Shown here: piece by piece, positions 24,647 through 34,058 of the stretch | Layout: each line of letters starts with the position of its first letter | How positions within the stretch are numbered: position 1 is the stretch's first letter | Source: Halobacterium litoreum | GTDB taxonomy: Archaea; Halobacteriota; Halobacteria; Halobacteriales; Halobacteriaceae | DNA length: 64,000 bases | Assembly: GCF_021233415.1 (NCBI RefSeq) | Contig: NZ_CP089466.1 | Coordinates: 1,860,001-1,924,000, forward strand | Direction of reading: 5' to 3' | Made by a program: the position numbers and the translations under genes | Notes under the pieces: model-generated | The model's database searches: none | What the model was told of the DNA's origin: nothing | The model's input: only the letters and a program-made list of their open reading frames with translations

Positions 24647-25018
24647 ATGACGGGTACCGCGCGCTGTGTCGTGCGTCGCGACGAGGAGTTGTTGGTCGAG
24701 GAGGTCTTCGACGGCGAGCGCGCGTTCCGGCCGCTCGGTCGGCGAGTCGGCGACGGAGAGTCGCCCGAGGGCGCCGTCGAGCAGGAGTTCTCGGACGTGC
24801 TCGGCGTCGGTTTGAACGGCCTCTCGCCGCTCGGCACGTACGACGGCGTGCGCGTCTTCGAGGCGGACGCGGACGCGACGTGGGTGTACGCCGAGGAGGG
24901 GTTCACCGTCTACGACCCCGAGTCCGGCGAGACGGCGCGGGTGTGTTGGCTCCACGTCGACGACTTCCGAAAGTACGGCGAGAAACTGCGGCCCGAGGGG
25001 TTGCTCGGGGACCTCTAA
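24647..25018 (+). CDS. Nudix-like protein with degenerate box
   Basis: 123 aa from the ATG at 24647. The segment from GRRVGDGESPEGAVEQEFSDVLGVGL has the outline of a Nudix box (Gx5Ex7REUxEExGU) but reads QEFSDVLG where REFxEELG is expected: the Arg and at least one catalytic Glu are replaced. It is therefore more likely a binding or regulatory protein than a phosphohydrolase. It lies just after the GNAT array; the convergent acetyl-CoA synthetase gene ends 7 nt away. Confidence 0.55.
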   Translation: MTGTARCVVRRDEELLVEEVFDGERAFRPLGRRVGDGESPEGAVEQEFSDVLGVGLNGLSPLGTYDGVRVFEADADATWVYAEEGFTVYDPESGETARVCWLHVDDFRKYGEKLRPEGLLGDL

Positions 25019-25025
25019 GAAATTT

Positions 25026-27005
25026 CTAGCGGGCTTCCTTGAGTTTCGCGAGCGCGTCCGGGTTCTCGATGCTGGAGAGGTCGCCGATGTCCTCGCCCGT
25101 GTACGCGCCCTCGATGGCGCGCCGGATGATTTTCCCGGACTGGGTCTTCGGGAACTCGTCGACGAACAGGATTTCCCGCGGGCGGAACGGCTTGCCGAGT
25201 TCCTCGCCGACGTGCTCGCGGAGTTCCTCGCGGAGCGCGTCCGCGACCTCGACGCCGTCTTCGAGAATCACGTACGCGACGACGGCCTCGCCCGTGGTGT
25301 CGTCGGGGACGCCGACCGCGGCGGCCTGATTCACGTCCGCGTGGTCGATGAGCGCGCCCTCCACCTCGGCGGGACCGACTTTGCGCCCGGCGACGTTGAT
25401 GGCGTCGTCGGCGCGCCCGTGCAGGAACCAGAAGCCGTCGGTGTCCTTCTGGGCCCAGTCGCCGTGGTTCCACACGTCCTCGAAGCGCGACCAGTACTCC
25501 TCGAGATATCGCTCGTCGCCGCTCCAGAGGCTCTTTGTCATCGCGGGGTTCGAGGACCGCGCGACGAGGTAGCCCCGTTCGTGCTCGTCCGCGATGCTCG
25601 CGCCGTCCTCGTCCACGATGTCGATGTCCATCCCGAGGCCGGGACCGCCGAGCGTGCAGGGCTTGAGTCCCTGAATCGGCATCGGCATCAGGAAACAGCC
25701 GAACACCTCGGTCCCGCCGGAGATGTTGATGATGGGCGTGTCGCCGCCACCGATTTCCTCGTAGAACCACTGCCAGGACTCGGGGTCCCACGGTTCGCCT
25801 GTCGACCCGAGCAGGCGCAACGTGGAGAGGTCGTGGCCCTCCACGTAGTCGTCGCCGTACTTGCGGAGCGCGCGAATCGCGGTCGGCGAGATGCCGAACT
25901 GGGTGACGCCGTGGCGGTCTATCATCTCCCAGAAGCGGTCGGGTTCGGGGTAGTCCGGCGCGCCCTCGTACATCACGATGGTGCCGCCGAACGCGTGGTT
26001 CCCGATGAGCGTCCACGGCCCCATCATCCACCCGATGTCCGACACCCAGAAGAAGCGGTCGCCGGGCTTCTGGTCGAACCCGAAGTGAATCTCCTTGGCG
26101 GGCTGGACGAGCGCGCCGCCGTGCGTGTGGACGATGCCCTTCGGCTTCCCCGTGGTTCCCGACGAGTACAGGAGCATACAGGGGTCGCTGGCGTCCATCA
26201 CGCGCGTCTCGAACTCGTCGTCCTGTTCGGCGACCGTCTCGTCCCACCACTCGTCGCGGCGCGTCCACCGCAGGGTCTTGTCCTCGCTGTCCGCGATGCC
26301 GAGGCGGTCGTAGACGATGGTGTGTTCGACGTGGCCGGCCTGCTCGATGGCCTCGTCGGCGGTCTCCTTCAGCGTAATCTCGTCGCCGCGCCGGTAGAAG
26401 CCGTCCCCGGTGAACAGCACCGAACACTCCGAGTCCTCGATGCGCGTGGCGGTGGCGTCCACGCCGAACCCGGAGAAGATGGGGACCGCGATGGCGCCGA
26501 CCTTGAAGATGCCGTAGAGGATGCTCTGGACCTCCGGCACCATCGGCATGTAGAGACCGACCGTGTCGCCCTCGCCGATGCCGCGGTCGGTCAGGGCGTT
26601 GGCCACCTTGTTCGCCTGCCGGTGGAGGTCGTGGTAGGTCTGCTGGCGGACCTCGCCGCCCTCGCCCTCCCAGATGCACGCGACGTGGTTGCGCGTCCCC
26701 GAATTCACGCGCGCGTGCCGGTCGAGCGTGTTGTGCGCGACGTTCAGTTTCGCGCCCGGGTACCACTGCGTGAACTGCGGGCCGTCCGTCTCGTCGCGCA
26801 CGGCGTCCCACCGCTCGTGGAACTCCAACCCGAGGTAGTCCGGGAGTTCGCCCCAGAACCAGTCGAGGTCGGTGGTCGTGCGCTCGATGAGTTCGTCGTA
26901 GTCCGCGACGTCGTGGGCCTGCATGAACTGCCAGACGTTCGTGGACTCGACGAACTCCTGGGTCGGCTCGTGGACGATTTCGTCCACCTCGTCGAGCGAA
27001 TCCAT
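25026..27005 (-). CDS. acs: acetyl-CoA synthetase (AMP-forming)
   Basis: 659 aa from the ATG at 27005. The ACS-specific N-terminus is present. The P-loop is YSSGTTGKPKG (near 270), the A5-type motif INISGGTEVFG is near 415, and the C-terminal domain ends with FPKTQSGKIIRR, where the Lys of SGK is the acylatable catalytic residue. It activates acetate, or a related short acid, to its CoA ester. Tryptophans typical of short-pocket enzymes are present (VSDIGWMMGPW), in line with acetate or propionate. It is next to the GNAT array, and this class is regulated by Lys acetylation in some organisms. Confidence 0.88.
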   Translation of the reverse strand: MDSLDEVDEIVHEPTQEFVESTNVWQFMQAHDVADYDELIERTTTDLDWFWGELPDYLGLEFHERWDAVRDETDGPQFTQWYPGAKLNVAHNTLDRHARVNSGTRNHVACIWEGEGGEVRQQTYHDLHRQANKVANALTDRGIGEGDTVGLYMPMVPEVQSILYGIFKVGAIAVPIFSGFGVDATATRIEDSECSVLFTGDGFYRRGDEITLKETADEAIEQAGHVEHTIVYDRLGIADSEDKTLRWTRRDEWWDETVAEQDDEFETRVMDASDPCMLLYSSGTTGKPKGIVHTHGGALVQPAKEIHFGFDQKPGDRFFWVSDIGWMMGPWTLIGNHAFGGTIVMYEGAPDYPEPDRFWEMIDRHGVTQFGISPTAIRALRKYGDDYVEGHDLSTLRLLGSTGEPWDPESWQWFYEEIGGGDTPIINISGGTEVFGCFLMPMPIQGLKPCTLGGPGLGMDIDIVDEDGASIADEHERGYLVARSSNPAMTKSLWSGDERYLEEYWSRFEDVWNHGDWAQKDTDGFWFLHGRADDAINVAGRKVGPAEVEGALIDHADVNQAAAVGVPDDTTGEAVVAYVILEDGVEVADALREELREHVGEELGKPFRPREILFVDEFPKTQSGKIIRRAIEGAYTGEDIGDLSSIENPDALAKLKEAR

Positions 27006-27109
27006 GTGTGGCAACACTTTCCTTCGGGTGAAAGTAGTTTCGCAGTTTCGGGCCGGCGACCCCGCCAGTTCACAACCACTAAGAGACTGTCACGCGGACT
27101 CGAACGTGT

Positions 27110-28297
27110 ATGCGCGCGGACGGAGCGTCGACGCGGTCCCCGCTGGTCGCCGTAGCGCTCGCCGTCGCGCTCGCGGCGTCGGCGGCCGTCGGCGGCGTGC
27201 TGGCGTTCGGGTCGCCGGGGGCGCCGACGCCCGACCCCATCGGGCTCGACGCGAGCGAGGCGTACGACGACGTCGACGGCCTGCAGGCGACCCGCACCAC
27301 GGTCGTCGAGCGCGGCGGCGAGACACACCGGACGGTCGCCGAGGTCCGCCTCCGGCCCGGCACCCAGTACCGGCACATCGCGGTCGAGGCGGCCACCGAC
27401 CGACGGTACGAACTGGTGGTGGCCAACGGTTCCGCGCTCGCGCTCTACGACCGGGACGCCAACGCCGTGGCGCGATTCGGACTGTCCGGGCCGGTCGACC
27501 CGCGAACGCCCGGCGACCGCATCGAGGCGCTGTTCGAGCGACTGAACGTCACCGCGCCCGACGGTTCGGCGTCGACCACCGCGAGCGTCTCCCCGCTCCC
27601 GGTCGTGCCGCGGACGGACGACGGCCCGACGCCGACGGCCACCGACGCGGGCCACCTCCGCATTTCGTTCGACGGCACCGCGACCGTGGACGGCCGCGAA
27701 GCGTACGTTCTGCGCGTAAGCGAAGCGGCGGGCGCGGCGAGCGACTTCGAGCAGACGCTCTGGGTGGACGCGGAACACTTCTTCCCGCTGAAACAGCGCA
27801 CCGAGTGGGCCGACGGCGGCGAGTCGGCGTCGGTGACGACGACCTACGAGAACGTCACGTTCGACCCCGGACTCGGCGACGACGCGTTCGCGTTCGACGC
27901 GCCCGCGAACGCCACCGTCGAGACGCTCGACACCCCCGAGCAGACGACGTACGCGACAGTCGACCGCTTGCGCGAGGCGACCGACCTCGCGGTTCCCCGG
28001 CCGGACGTCCCGGTGTCGTTCCGGCTGGCGTACGCGTCGAAGACGAACGGCGAGGTGTCGGGCGTCGGCGTGCAGTACGTCAGCGAGACCGGGAGCCTGT
28101 CGGTCGCGAAGTACAGTCGGACGTTCCCGGCGCGCGGCGACCGCACGGTGTCACTCGGCGAGACGGAGGCCGCGGTGTCGGTCGGTTCCACGACGTCGGT
28201 GTCGTGGAACTGCGGCGACTACCGGTACACGGTCCGCGGGCAGGGCGTCCCGGTGGACGTGCTCGTGAGCGTCGCGAAGTCGGTCGCCTGCGAGTGA
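27110..28297 (+). CDS. secreted LolA-like protein
   Basis: 395 aa. A signal/anchor helix (residues 11-33, VALAVALAASAAVGGVLAF) is followed by an extracytoplasmic part with two beta-rich halves: residues 45-260 resemble the LolA/outer-membrane lipoprotein carrier fold (TVVERGGETHRTVAEVRLRPG, FEQTLWVDAEHFFPLKQ), and 285-395 form a second smaller domain. Haloarchaea have many such proteins of unknown role. No lipobox Cys is visible. It diverges from acs. Confidence 0.65.
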   Translation: MRADGASTRSPLVAVALAVALAASAAVGGVLAFGSPGAPTPDPIGLDASEAYDDVDGLQATRTTVVERGGETHRTVAEVRLRPGTQYRHIAVEAATDRRYELVVANGSALALYDRDANAVARFGLSGPVDPRTPGDRIEALFERLNVTAPDGSASTTASVSPLPVVPRTDDGPTPTATDAGHLRISFDGTATVDGREAYVLRVSEAAGAASDFEQTLWVDAEHFFPLKQRTEWADGGESASVTTTYENVTFDPGLGDDAFAFDAPANATVETLDTPEQTTYATVDRLREATDLAVPRPDVPVSFRLAYASKTNGEVSGVGVQYVSETGSLSVAKYSRTFPARGDRTVSLGETEAAVSVGSTTSVSWNCGDYRYTVRGQGVPVDVLVSVAKSVACE

Positions 28298-28330
28298 TGT
28301 CAGCGGTTCCACTCGTCGCCCCGCAAACGC

Positions 28331-28334
28331 TTTT
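28331..28334 (+). promoter_or_regulatory. CGCTTTT-type box before the GNAT gene at 28362
   Basis: AACGCTTTT, with the T run at 28331-28334, 31 nt before the ATG at 28362, the same element and spacing as before 24647 and 29237. Confidence 0.4.
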
Positions 28335-28361
28335 CCGAGGGCCGTCCAACGTCTGGGTGTG

Positions 28362-28940
28362 ATGTACGCCCGCGACGCGAAGAAACACGAGGAGGTGTGG
28401 TTGCTAGACCGCCTCGACGAGTTCGGGTTCGAGGACCCGGCGTTCCGCTCGCGGGACTACGTCCTCGCCGTCGACGAGGACACCCGCGAGCGCGCCGGGT
28501 TCGCGCGGTTCCGGGTTCACTCGGGCGACGCGACGGCGGACGACGAGCGCGTCTGCGAGTTCACGAACATCGGCGTGCGCGAGGACTGGCGCGGTCGCGG
28601 CGTCGGCGCCCACCTCCTCGAACACCTCGTGGAGGAGGCGGGCGCACAGGGCATCGACGGCGCGTACGCGCTCACCGACGAGGGCGACTACCTGACGCAG
28701 TTCGGGTTCGAGCGCGTCGACGAGAGCGACCTGCCGGCGCCGCTCCCGGAGCGCCTCGCCGCGGTCCGCGAGTACCAGCCCGAGGCCGAGTCGCTGTACC
28801 TCTCGTTCGCCGACTTCGAGATGCCGGACCGGCTCCGCCGGCGGTTCGCGGACGACGAGGACGACGGCGACGAGGAGTCCGCCGAGGACTTCGGCATCGA
28901 CCCGGACACGGCGACGTACAAGTACGACACCGGCGGCTGA
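28362..28940 (+). CDS. GNAT family N-acetyltransferase with acidic tail
   Basis: 192 aa from the ATG at 28362. The acetyl-CoA loop is VREDWRGRGVGAHLLEHLV, a clear RxxGxG/A signature, preceded by strand EFTNIGV. The substrate half is short. The C-terminal 50 residues are mostly Asp and Glu (ADDEDDGDEESAEDFGIDPD), a disordered tail. It is not closely similar to the four tandem GNATs: it lacks their MPG start and LLREEW end. The substrate is unknown. Confidence 0.8.
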   Translation: MYARDAKKHEEVWLLDRLDEFGFEDPAFRSRDYVLAVDEDTRERAGFARFRVHSGDATADDERVCEFTNIGVREDWRGRGVGAHLLEHLVEEAGAQGIDGAYALTDEGDYLTQFGFERVDESDLPAPLPERLAAVREYQPEAESLYLSFADFEMPDRLRRRFADDEDDGDEESAEDFGIDPDTATYKYDTGG

Positions 28941-28991
28941 TAGCCGGTCGATACCGCCACGCATTTTTCGCACTCCGGAGTCCGACCACAC

Positions 28992-29183
28992 ATGAGCGAC
29001 GCCCCTCCAGTCGACGCCGCGAGTCCGACTAGCGACCTGCGGCCCGCCCTGACCGGCATCGCGTTCGTCCTGTCCGGCATCCAGTTGACTCTCGTCGGAC
29101 TGTTCGGCGGCAGCAGCTTCCTCGCCGTCGTCACCGGCTTCGCGCTCTCGGCCGGCGGCGTACTCCGAGCGCTGACTGCGTGA
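28992..29183 (+). CDS. small two-helix membrane protein
   Basis: 63 aa: a 20-residue polar head followed by two hydrophobic helices (TGIAFVLSGIQLTLVGLF and SSFLAVVTGFALSAGGVL). No family is recognised. It starts with ATG 51 nt after the GNAT gene, and its codon use resembles its neighbours. Confidence 0.55.
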   Translation: MSDAPPVDAASPTSDLRPALTGIAFVLSGIQLTLVGLFGGSSFLAVVTGFALSAGGVLRALTA

Positions 29184-29236
29184 AGACGTCCCACGCACAC
29201 TGAACGCTTTTGCCGCCCGGACCCGGTCACCCCAGT

Positions 29237-30295
29237 ATGCCCAGTGAGTTCGTCACGCCGCCAGCGATGGAACCCGGCGACAGCGTCGCCGTCCTCGCGC
29301 CCTCATCCGGCGGCGCACAGGACGCCCGCCACCTCCTCGAACTGGCCCTCGACCGCCTCCGCGACACCTTCGACCTCGAACCCGTCGTGTACCCGACGGC
29401 GCGACAGGGCAACGACTTCCTCGCCGACCACCCGCGGGCGCGAGCCGCCGACCTCCACGCGGCGTTCCGCGACCCCGAGATTTCGGGGGTGTTCGCGACC
29501 ATCGGCGGCGCCGACCAACTGCGCGTGCTGAAACACCTCGACGGCGACGTGCTCCGCGAGCACGCGACGCGGTTCTACGGCATGAGCGACAACTCGAACG
29601 TGGGCCTCTACCTCTGGCGCGAGGGCGTCGTCTCCTACAACGGCGCGCAGTTGCTGAACGAAATCGCGACGCCGGGCGGCGTCCCCGAGTACACCGAGCG
29701 CTACTGCCGGCGGGCGTTCTTCGAGGAGACGCTCGGCGAACTCGAACCGAGCGAGGCGTGGACCGACGAGCCGAGTCGCTGGTGGACCGACCCGAGTCTG
29801 ATGGGCGAGCGACCCGAGTACGAACCGAACCCCGGCTGGCGGTGGGCGGGCGGCGACGAGTCCGCGACGGGGCGGCTCTGGGGCGGCTGTCTGTCCATCG
29901 TAGACTGGCATCTCGCCAGCGACCGCTACCTCCCCGACCCCGCGCGACTGGACGGCCAGATTCTCTGCGTAGAGACCTCCGAGTACGTCCCGCTCCCCGG
30001 TGACGTCGGCGGGAGCCTGATGGCGATGGGCGAACGCGGCCTGTTAGAGCGCTTCGGCGCCGTTCTCCTCGGCCGACCGCCCACGCGGAGCCACGTCGCC
30101 GACCCGCCCCGCGGTGACCGCGACGCGTACCGTGAGGCGGTCTACGACGCGGTCGCCGAGCAGGTCGAGCGATACAACCCCGACGCCCCCGTCGTGATGG
30201 GGCTGGACTGGGGGCACACGAACCCGATTGCGCCGCTCCCGATAGGGCGCGAGGCGACCGTCGACCCCGAGGCCGAGCGCGTCGTCGTGCGGTAG
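29237..30295 (+). CDS. S66 family peptidase (LD-carboxypeptidase/MccF-like)
   Basis: 352 aa. Fold marks: VAVLAPSSGGAQ near the N-terminus, FATIGGADQL (where murein LD-carboxypeptidases read GGYG), the nucleophile elbow YGMSDNSNV with catalytic Ser, GGCLSIVDW, and a late LDWGHTNPIAPLPIG giving the His of the Ser-Glu-His triad. Bacterial members cut murein tetrapeptides; the MccF group inactivates microcin-like aminoacyl nucleotides. Haloarchaea have no murein, so an MccF-like or other amidase role is more likely. The CGCTTTT box lies 29 nt upstream. Confidence 0.82.
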   Translation: MPSEFVTPPAMEPGDSVAVLAPSSGGAQDARHLLELALDRLRDTFDLEPVVYPTARQGNDFLADHPRARAADLHAAFRDPEISGVFATIGGADQLRVLKHLDGDVLREHATRFYGMSDNSNVGLYLWREGVVSYNGAQLLNEIATPGGVPEYTERYCRRAFFEETLGELEPSEAWTDEPSRWWTDPSLMGERPEYEPNPGWRWAGGDESATGRLWGGCLSIVDWHLASDRYLPDPARLDGQILCVETSEYVPLPGDVGGSLMAMGERGLLERFGAVLLGRPPTRSHVADPPRGDRDAYREAVYDAVAEQVERYNPDAPVVMGLDWGHTNPIAPLPIGREATVDPEAERVVVR

Positions 30296-30343
30296 TCGCC
30301 GGAACGTACAACCATTAAGACGGTGAACCGCCTGCGTTCACGC

Positions 30344-32026
30344 ATGTACGACGAGGACGACCTCGCGGCGATACGCGAGGGCCGCGAGGAGTGGGAGGAG
30401 GACACGCTCGGCCCCACGCTCGACCGGTTCGGGGAGCGCAAGGAGGAGTTCACCACGGACACCGGCGGGCAGACCGTCGACCCCCTGTACACGCCCGAGG
30501 ACGTGGCCGACACCGACTACGACGAGGACCTCGGGTTCCCCGGCGAGGAGCCCTACACCCGGGGCGTCTACCCGACGATGTACCGCGGTCGGCTGTGGAC
30601 GATGCGCCAGTACGCCGGGATGGGCACCGCCGCGGAGACCAACGAGCGCTTCCACTACCTGCTCGACGAGGGGCAGACCGGTCTCTCGATGGCGTTCGAC
30701 CTGCCGACCCAGATGGGGTACGACTCCGACGCGACGATGGCCCAGGGCGAAGTCGGGAAGTCCGGCGTCGCCATCGACACGCTCGCGGACATGGAGACCG
30801 TCTTCGACGGCATCCCGCTGGACGAAGTGAGCACGTCGATGACCATCAACGCGCCCGCGTCGGTCCTGCTCGCGATGTACATCGCGGTCGGCGACAAGCA
30901 GGGCGTCGACCGCGAGGAACTCCGGGGCACCATCCAGAACGACATCCTGAAGGAGTACATCGCGCGCAACACCTACATCTTCCCGCCGGAGCCGTCGATG
31001 CGCGTCATCACGGACATCTTCGAGTTCTGCGCCGACGAGACGCCGAAGTTCAACACCATCTCGATTTCGGGCTACCACATCCGCGAGGCGGGCGCGACCG
31101 CGGCTCAGGAGGTCGCGTTCACGCTCGGCGACGGCATCGAGTACGTCGAAACGGCGCTCGACGCCGGACTGGACGTCGACGAGTTCGCGCCCCAGTTGTC
31201 CTTCTTCTTCAACGCCCACAACAACATCCTCGAAGAGGTCGCGAAGTTCCGCGCCGCGCGCCGGATGTGGGCCGCCATCATGGAGGAGCGCTTCGACGCC
31301 GAGAACCCGAAATCGAAGCAGTTGAAGTTCCACACGCAGACCGCCGGCTCCACCCTGACCGCCCAGCAGATCGACAACAACATCGTCCGCGTCGCGTACC
31401 AGGCGCTCGCCGCGGTGCTCGGCGGCACGCAGAGCCTCCACACGAACGGGAAAGACGAGGCGCTCTCGATTCCGACCGAGGACTCGGTGCGGACGGCGCT
31501 TCGCACCCAGCAGATTCTCGCCCACGAGTCGGGCGCCGCCGACACCATCGACCCGCTCGCCGGCTCCTACTACATCGAGTCTCTCACCGACGACATCGAG
31601 GAGGAAGCGCGCGAGATTCTCGGCGAGGCCGAGGACCGCGGCGGGATGCGCCAGGCAGTCGAGGACCAGTGGGTACAGCGCCAGATTCAGGACGTGGCGT
31701 TCGAGCGCCAGCGCGAGATCGAGGAGAAAGAGCGCGTCATCGTCGGCGTCAACGAGTTCGAGGTCGACGACGACCCCGAGACCGACATCGAGGAGGTCAG
31801 CGAGGAGGACGAGCGCCGGCAAATCGAGAGCCTGGACGACGTGAAGGGCGACCGCGACGACGAAGCGGTCGAGGCCGCGCTCGCCGACCTGAAGGAGGCC
31901 GCCGAGGGCGACGAGAACGTGATGCCGTACATCGTGGACGCGGTGAAGGCGTACGCGAGCGTCGGCGAAATCTGTAACGCGCTCCGGGACGTGTTCGGCG
32001 AGCACGAACCCGGCGCGGCGGTCTGA
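30344..32026 (+). CDS. mcmA1: methylmalonyl-CoA mutase large subunit, catalytic part
   Basis: 560 aa from the ATG at 30344. It shows [35 protein letters not shown] and [15 protein letters not shown], hallmarks of the substrate-binding TIM barrel. There is no C-terminal B12-binding domain (no DxHxxG motif), so the cobalamin subunit must be encoded elsewhere, as in other archaea. It converts methylmalonyl-CoA and succinyl-CoA in propionyl-CoA metabolism. The epimerase gene lies 1.06 kb downstream, after an SDR gene. Confidence 0.92.
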   Translation: MYDEDDLAAIREGREEWEEDTLGPTLDRFGERKEEFTTDTGGQTVDPLYTPEDVADTDYDEDLGFPGEEPYTRGVYPTMYRGRLWTMRQYAGMGTAAETNERFHYLLDEGQTGLSMAFDLPTQMGYDSDATMAQGEVGKSGVAIDTLADMETVFDGIPLDEVSTSMTINAPASVLLAMYIAVGDKQGVDREELRGTIQNDILKEYIARNTYIFPPEPSMRVITDIFEFCADETPKFNTISISGYHIREAGATAAQEVAFTLGDGIEYVETALDAGLDVDEFAPQLSFFFNAHNNILEEVAKFRAARRMWAAIMEERFDAENPKSKQLKFHTQTAGSTLTAQQIDNNIVRVAYQALAAVLGGTQSLHTNGKDEALSIPTEDSVRTALRTQQILAHESGAADTIDPLAGSYYIESLTDDIEEEAREILGEAEDRGGMRQAVEDQWVQRQIQDVAFERQREIEEKERVIVGVNEFEVDDDPETDIEEVSEEDERRQIESLDDVKGDRDDEAVEAALADLKEAAEGDENVMPYIVDAVKAYASVGEICNALRDVFGEHEPGAAV

Positions 32027-32087
32027 CGGCCGCGGCGACGCGGACCGAGACGACCCTACTTTGTCACTGGCCCGCAAAGCACGCGCC

Positions 32088-33029
32088 ATGAGTGACTGGA
32101 CTCCGACGGCGATGCCGTCGCAGGCGGGCCGGAACGTCGTGGTGACGGGCGCGAACAGCGGCGTCGGCTTCGAGGCGACGGCGGCGCTGGCGGCGCGGGG
32201 CGCACACGTCGTGATGGCGTGCCGGAGCACCGACCGCGGCGAGGACGCGCGGGACGCCATCGCCGACGAGTACCCGGGTGCGTCGCTGACGGTGCGCGAA
32301 CTCGACCTCGCGGACCTCGACTCGGTGCGCGCGTTCGCCGACTGGTACGACGCCGAGTACGACTCGCTCCACGTCCTCTGCAACAACGCGGGCGTGATGG
32401 CGATTCCGCGCTCGGAGACAGCGGACGGCTTCGAGACGCAGTTCGGCGTGAACCACCTCGGGCACTTCGCGCTCACCGGCCGCCTGCTCGGCGCGCTCCG
32501 GGGGACGAAGGGCCGAACCCGGGTCGTCACGCAGTCCAGCGGCGTCCACGAGCGCGGCCGAATAGACTTCGAGGACCTCCAACACGAGGCCGACTACGAC
32601 AAGTGGGAGGCGTACGCGCAGTCGAAACTCGCGAACGTGCTGTTCGCGTACGAACTCGACCGCCGCCTGCGCGCCGCGGGCGCGAGCGTCGCGAGCGTCG
32701 CCTGCCACCCCGGCTACGCGGACACGAACCTCCAGCGCCGCGGCCCCGAGGCCGAGGGGTCGCGGCTCCGCCTGCTCGCGATGAAGGCCGCGAACGCCGT
32801 GCTCGCACAGAGCGCCGAGCGCGGCGCGTGGCCGCTCCTCTACGCCGCGACCGACCCAAGCATCGACGGCGGCGAGTACGTCGGGCCGGGCGGCCTCCTG
32901 AACATGCGCGGCCACCCCGCCGAACAGAATTCGAGCGACCGGTCCCGCGACGAGGACACCGCGCGCCGCCTCTGGAGCGTCTCCGAGGACCTGACCGGCG
33001 TCGCCGTCGACCTGCCCGCCCCCGAGTAG
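32088..33029 (+). CDS. short-chain dehydrogenase/reductase (retinol-dehydrogenase-like)
   Basis: 313 aa from the ATG at 32088. The cofactor motif is TGANSGVG (20-27); NNAG is at 99-102; the catalytic Ser lies in VVTQSSG (150/151), Tyr176 and Lys180 in YAQSK. The Arg after strand 2 (ACRSTDRG) favours NADP. Its length and C-terminal part resemble the retinol-dehydrogenase-like SDRs of haloarchaea. The substrate is unknown; its position between mutase and epimerase does not by itself imply a shared pathway. Confidence 0.88.
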   Translation: MSDWTPTAMPSQAGRNVVVTGANSGVGFEATAALAARGAHVVMACRSTDRGEDARDAIADEYPGASLTVRELDLADLDSVRAFADWYDAEYDSLHVLCNNAGVMAIPRSETADGFETQFGVNHLGHFALTGRLLGALRGTKGRTRVVTQSSGVHERGRIDFEDLQHEADYDKWEAYAQSKLANVLFAYELDRRLRAAGASVASVACHPGYADTNLQRRGPEAEGSRLRLLAMKAANAVLAQSAERGAWPLLYAATDPSIDGGEYVGPGGLLNMRGHPAEQNSSDRSRDEDTARRLWSVSEDLTGVAVDLPAPE

Positions 33030-33081
33030 TCGGCGAGCGCGCGCCGCAGGCTTGATGGCCGGCGACCGCCTCGCCTCGCGT

Positions 33082-33471
33082 ATGCACGTAGACCACGTCG
33101 GCGTCGCCACCGAGGACGCCGCCGGACTCGCCGAACTGTACACCGAACTGTTCGACGCGCCGGTCGCCCACGAGGAGACGTTCGACGGCCTGCGCGTCGT
33201 GTTCCTCGAACTGGAGAGAGATGGCTACTTCGAGTTGCTCGAACCCGTCGAGGACGGCACGACAATCGGCCGGTATCTCGACAAGAACGGCGGCGGCATC
33301 CACCACACGGCGCTCGCCACCGACGACATCGAGGCGGCGCTCGCGACGGCGCGGGACGCCGGCGTCGAACTCGTCGACGACGAACCGCGAGACGGCGCGT
33401 GGGGCCACGACGTCGCCTTTCTCCACCCGAAAGACACGGGCGGGGCGCTAATCGAGTTCGTCGAACACTAA
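33082..33471 (+). CDS. mce: methylmalonyl-CoA epimerase (VOC family)
   Basis: 129 aa. Two VOC half-modules: MHVDHVGVATEDAAGLAELY (1-20) and GIHHTALATDDIEAAL (71-86). Probable metal ligands are H5, H74 and E126, and the catalytic Glu pair fits FELLEPV. The end, FLHPKDTGGALIEFVEH, is characteristic of methylmalonyl-CoA epimerases. It interconverts the R and S forms for the mutase encoded just upstream. Its stop overlaps that of the convergent Nudix gene by 4 nt. Confidence 0.88.
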   Translation: MHVDHVGVATEDAAGLAELYTELFDAPVAHEETFDGLRVVFLELERDGYFELLEPVEDGTTIGRYLDKNGGGIHHTALATDDIEAALATARDAGVELVDDEPRDGAWGHDVAFLHPKDTGGALIEFVEH

Positions 33472-34007
33472 CCCAGCAGGTCGGCGACCTCGGGCGCGAC
33501 GGCGTCCGGGAGGTCGGCGGCGTCGAACCACGCGGCTTCGGCCACGTCGTCGCCGGGTTCGAGGGCGTCGTCGTCGGCCTCGCCCTCGAAGAACACCCAG
33601 AGTCCCGTGACGCCGTCGCCGCCCTCCACGAGCGCGAATCGCTGTTTGACGACGCGAACCACGTCCGAGAGCGAGGCGAGCACCCCCGCGTCGGCCTCGA
33701 CGCGAGCGAGCGCGGTCTCACGGAGGCGTTCGCCGCGCTCGGTCGACCCGCCGGGGAGGTCCCAGACCGCCGGCGAGTGCTCGTAGCGCACGAGCAACAC
33801 GCTCCCGTCGCGCTCGACGAGCACCCGAGCGCCGCCGAGATTCCCGGCCTCCGACGCGCGCAGGCAGTCCGTGAACGCCGCACGCGGGACGACCGTCTCC
33901 TCGGTGTGGACGTCGAAAGAGCCGTACTCCCGTTCGAGGCCCGCGAGTTGCCGACCGACGGGGTCGTCGATTCCTGCAGCGGACACACGGTCAGTGTCTT
34001 CGGGCAT
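33468..34007 (-). CDS. Nudix hydrolase
   Basis: 179 aa. The Nudix segment begins at WDLPGGSTERGERLRETALARVEADAGV: G, E and the RxExxA spacing are kept, although the second half (RVEADAGV in place of REVxEETG) is loose, with one of the two metal Glu residues replaced. The N-terminal 60 residues are a helical extension. A role in removing toxic nucleotides or sugars is possible but no substrate can be named. It starts 51 nt after the flavin reductase gene on the same strand. Confidence 0.75.
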   Translation of the reverse strand: MPEDTDRVSAAGIDDPVGRQLAGLEREYGSFDVHTEETVVPRAAFTDCLRASEAGNLGGARVLVERDGSVLLVRYEHSPAVWDLPGGSTERGERLRETALARVEADAGVLASLSDVVRVVKQRFALVEGGDGVTGLWVFFEGEADDDALEPGDDVAEAAWFDAADLPDAVAPEVADLLG

Positions 34008-34058
34008 CGTTTTAGTTCATGTGGCCGTTCCGCACTCACTCGACGCCGAACGTGCCGG

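Noticed and set aside
25212-27155. 647-codon plus-strand frame opposite acetyl-CoA synthetase
   Set aside because: Shadow of a clear enzyme gene; composition Val/Arg/Glu-rich with no domain.
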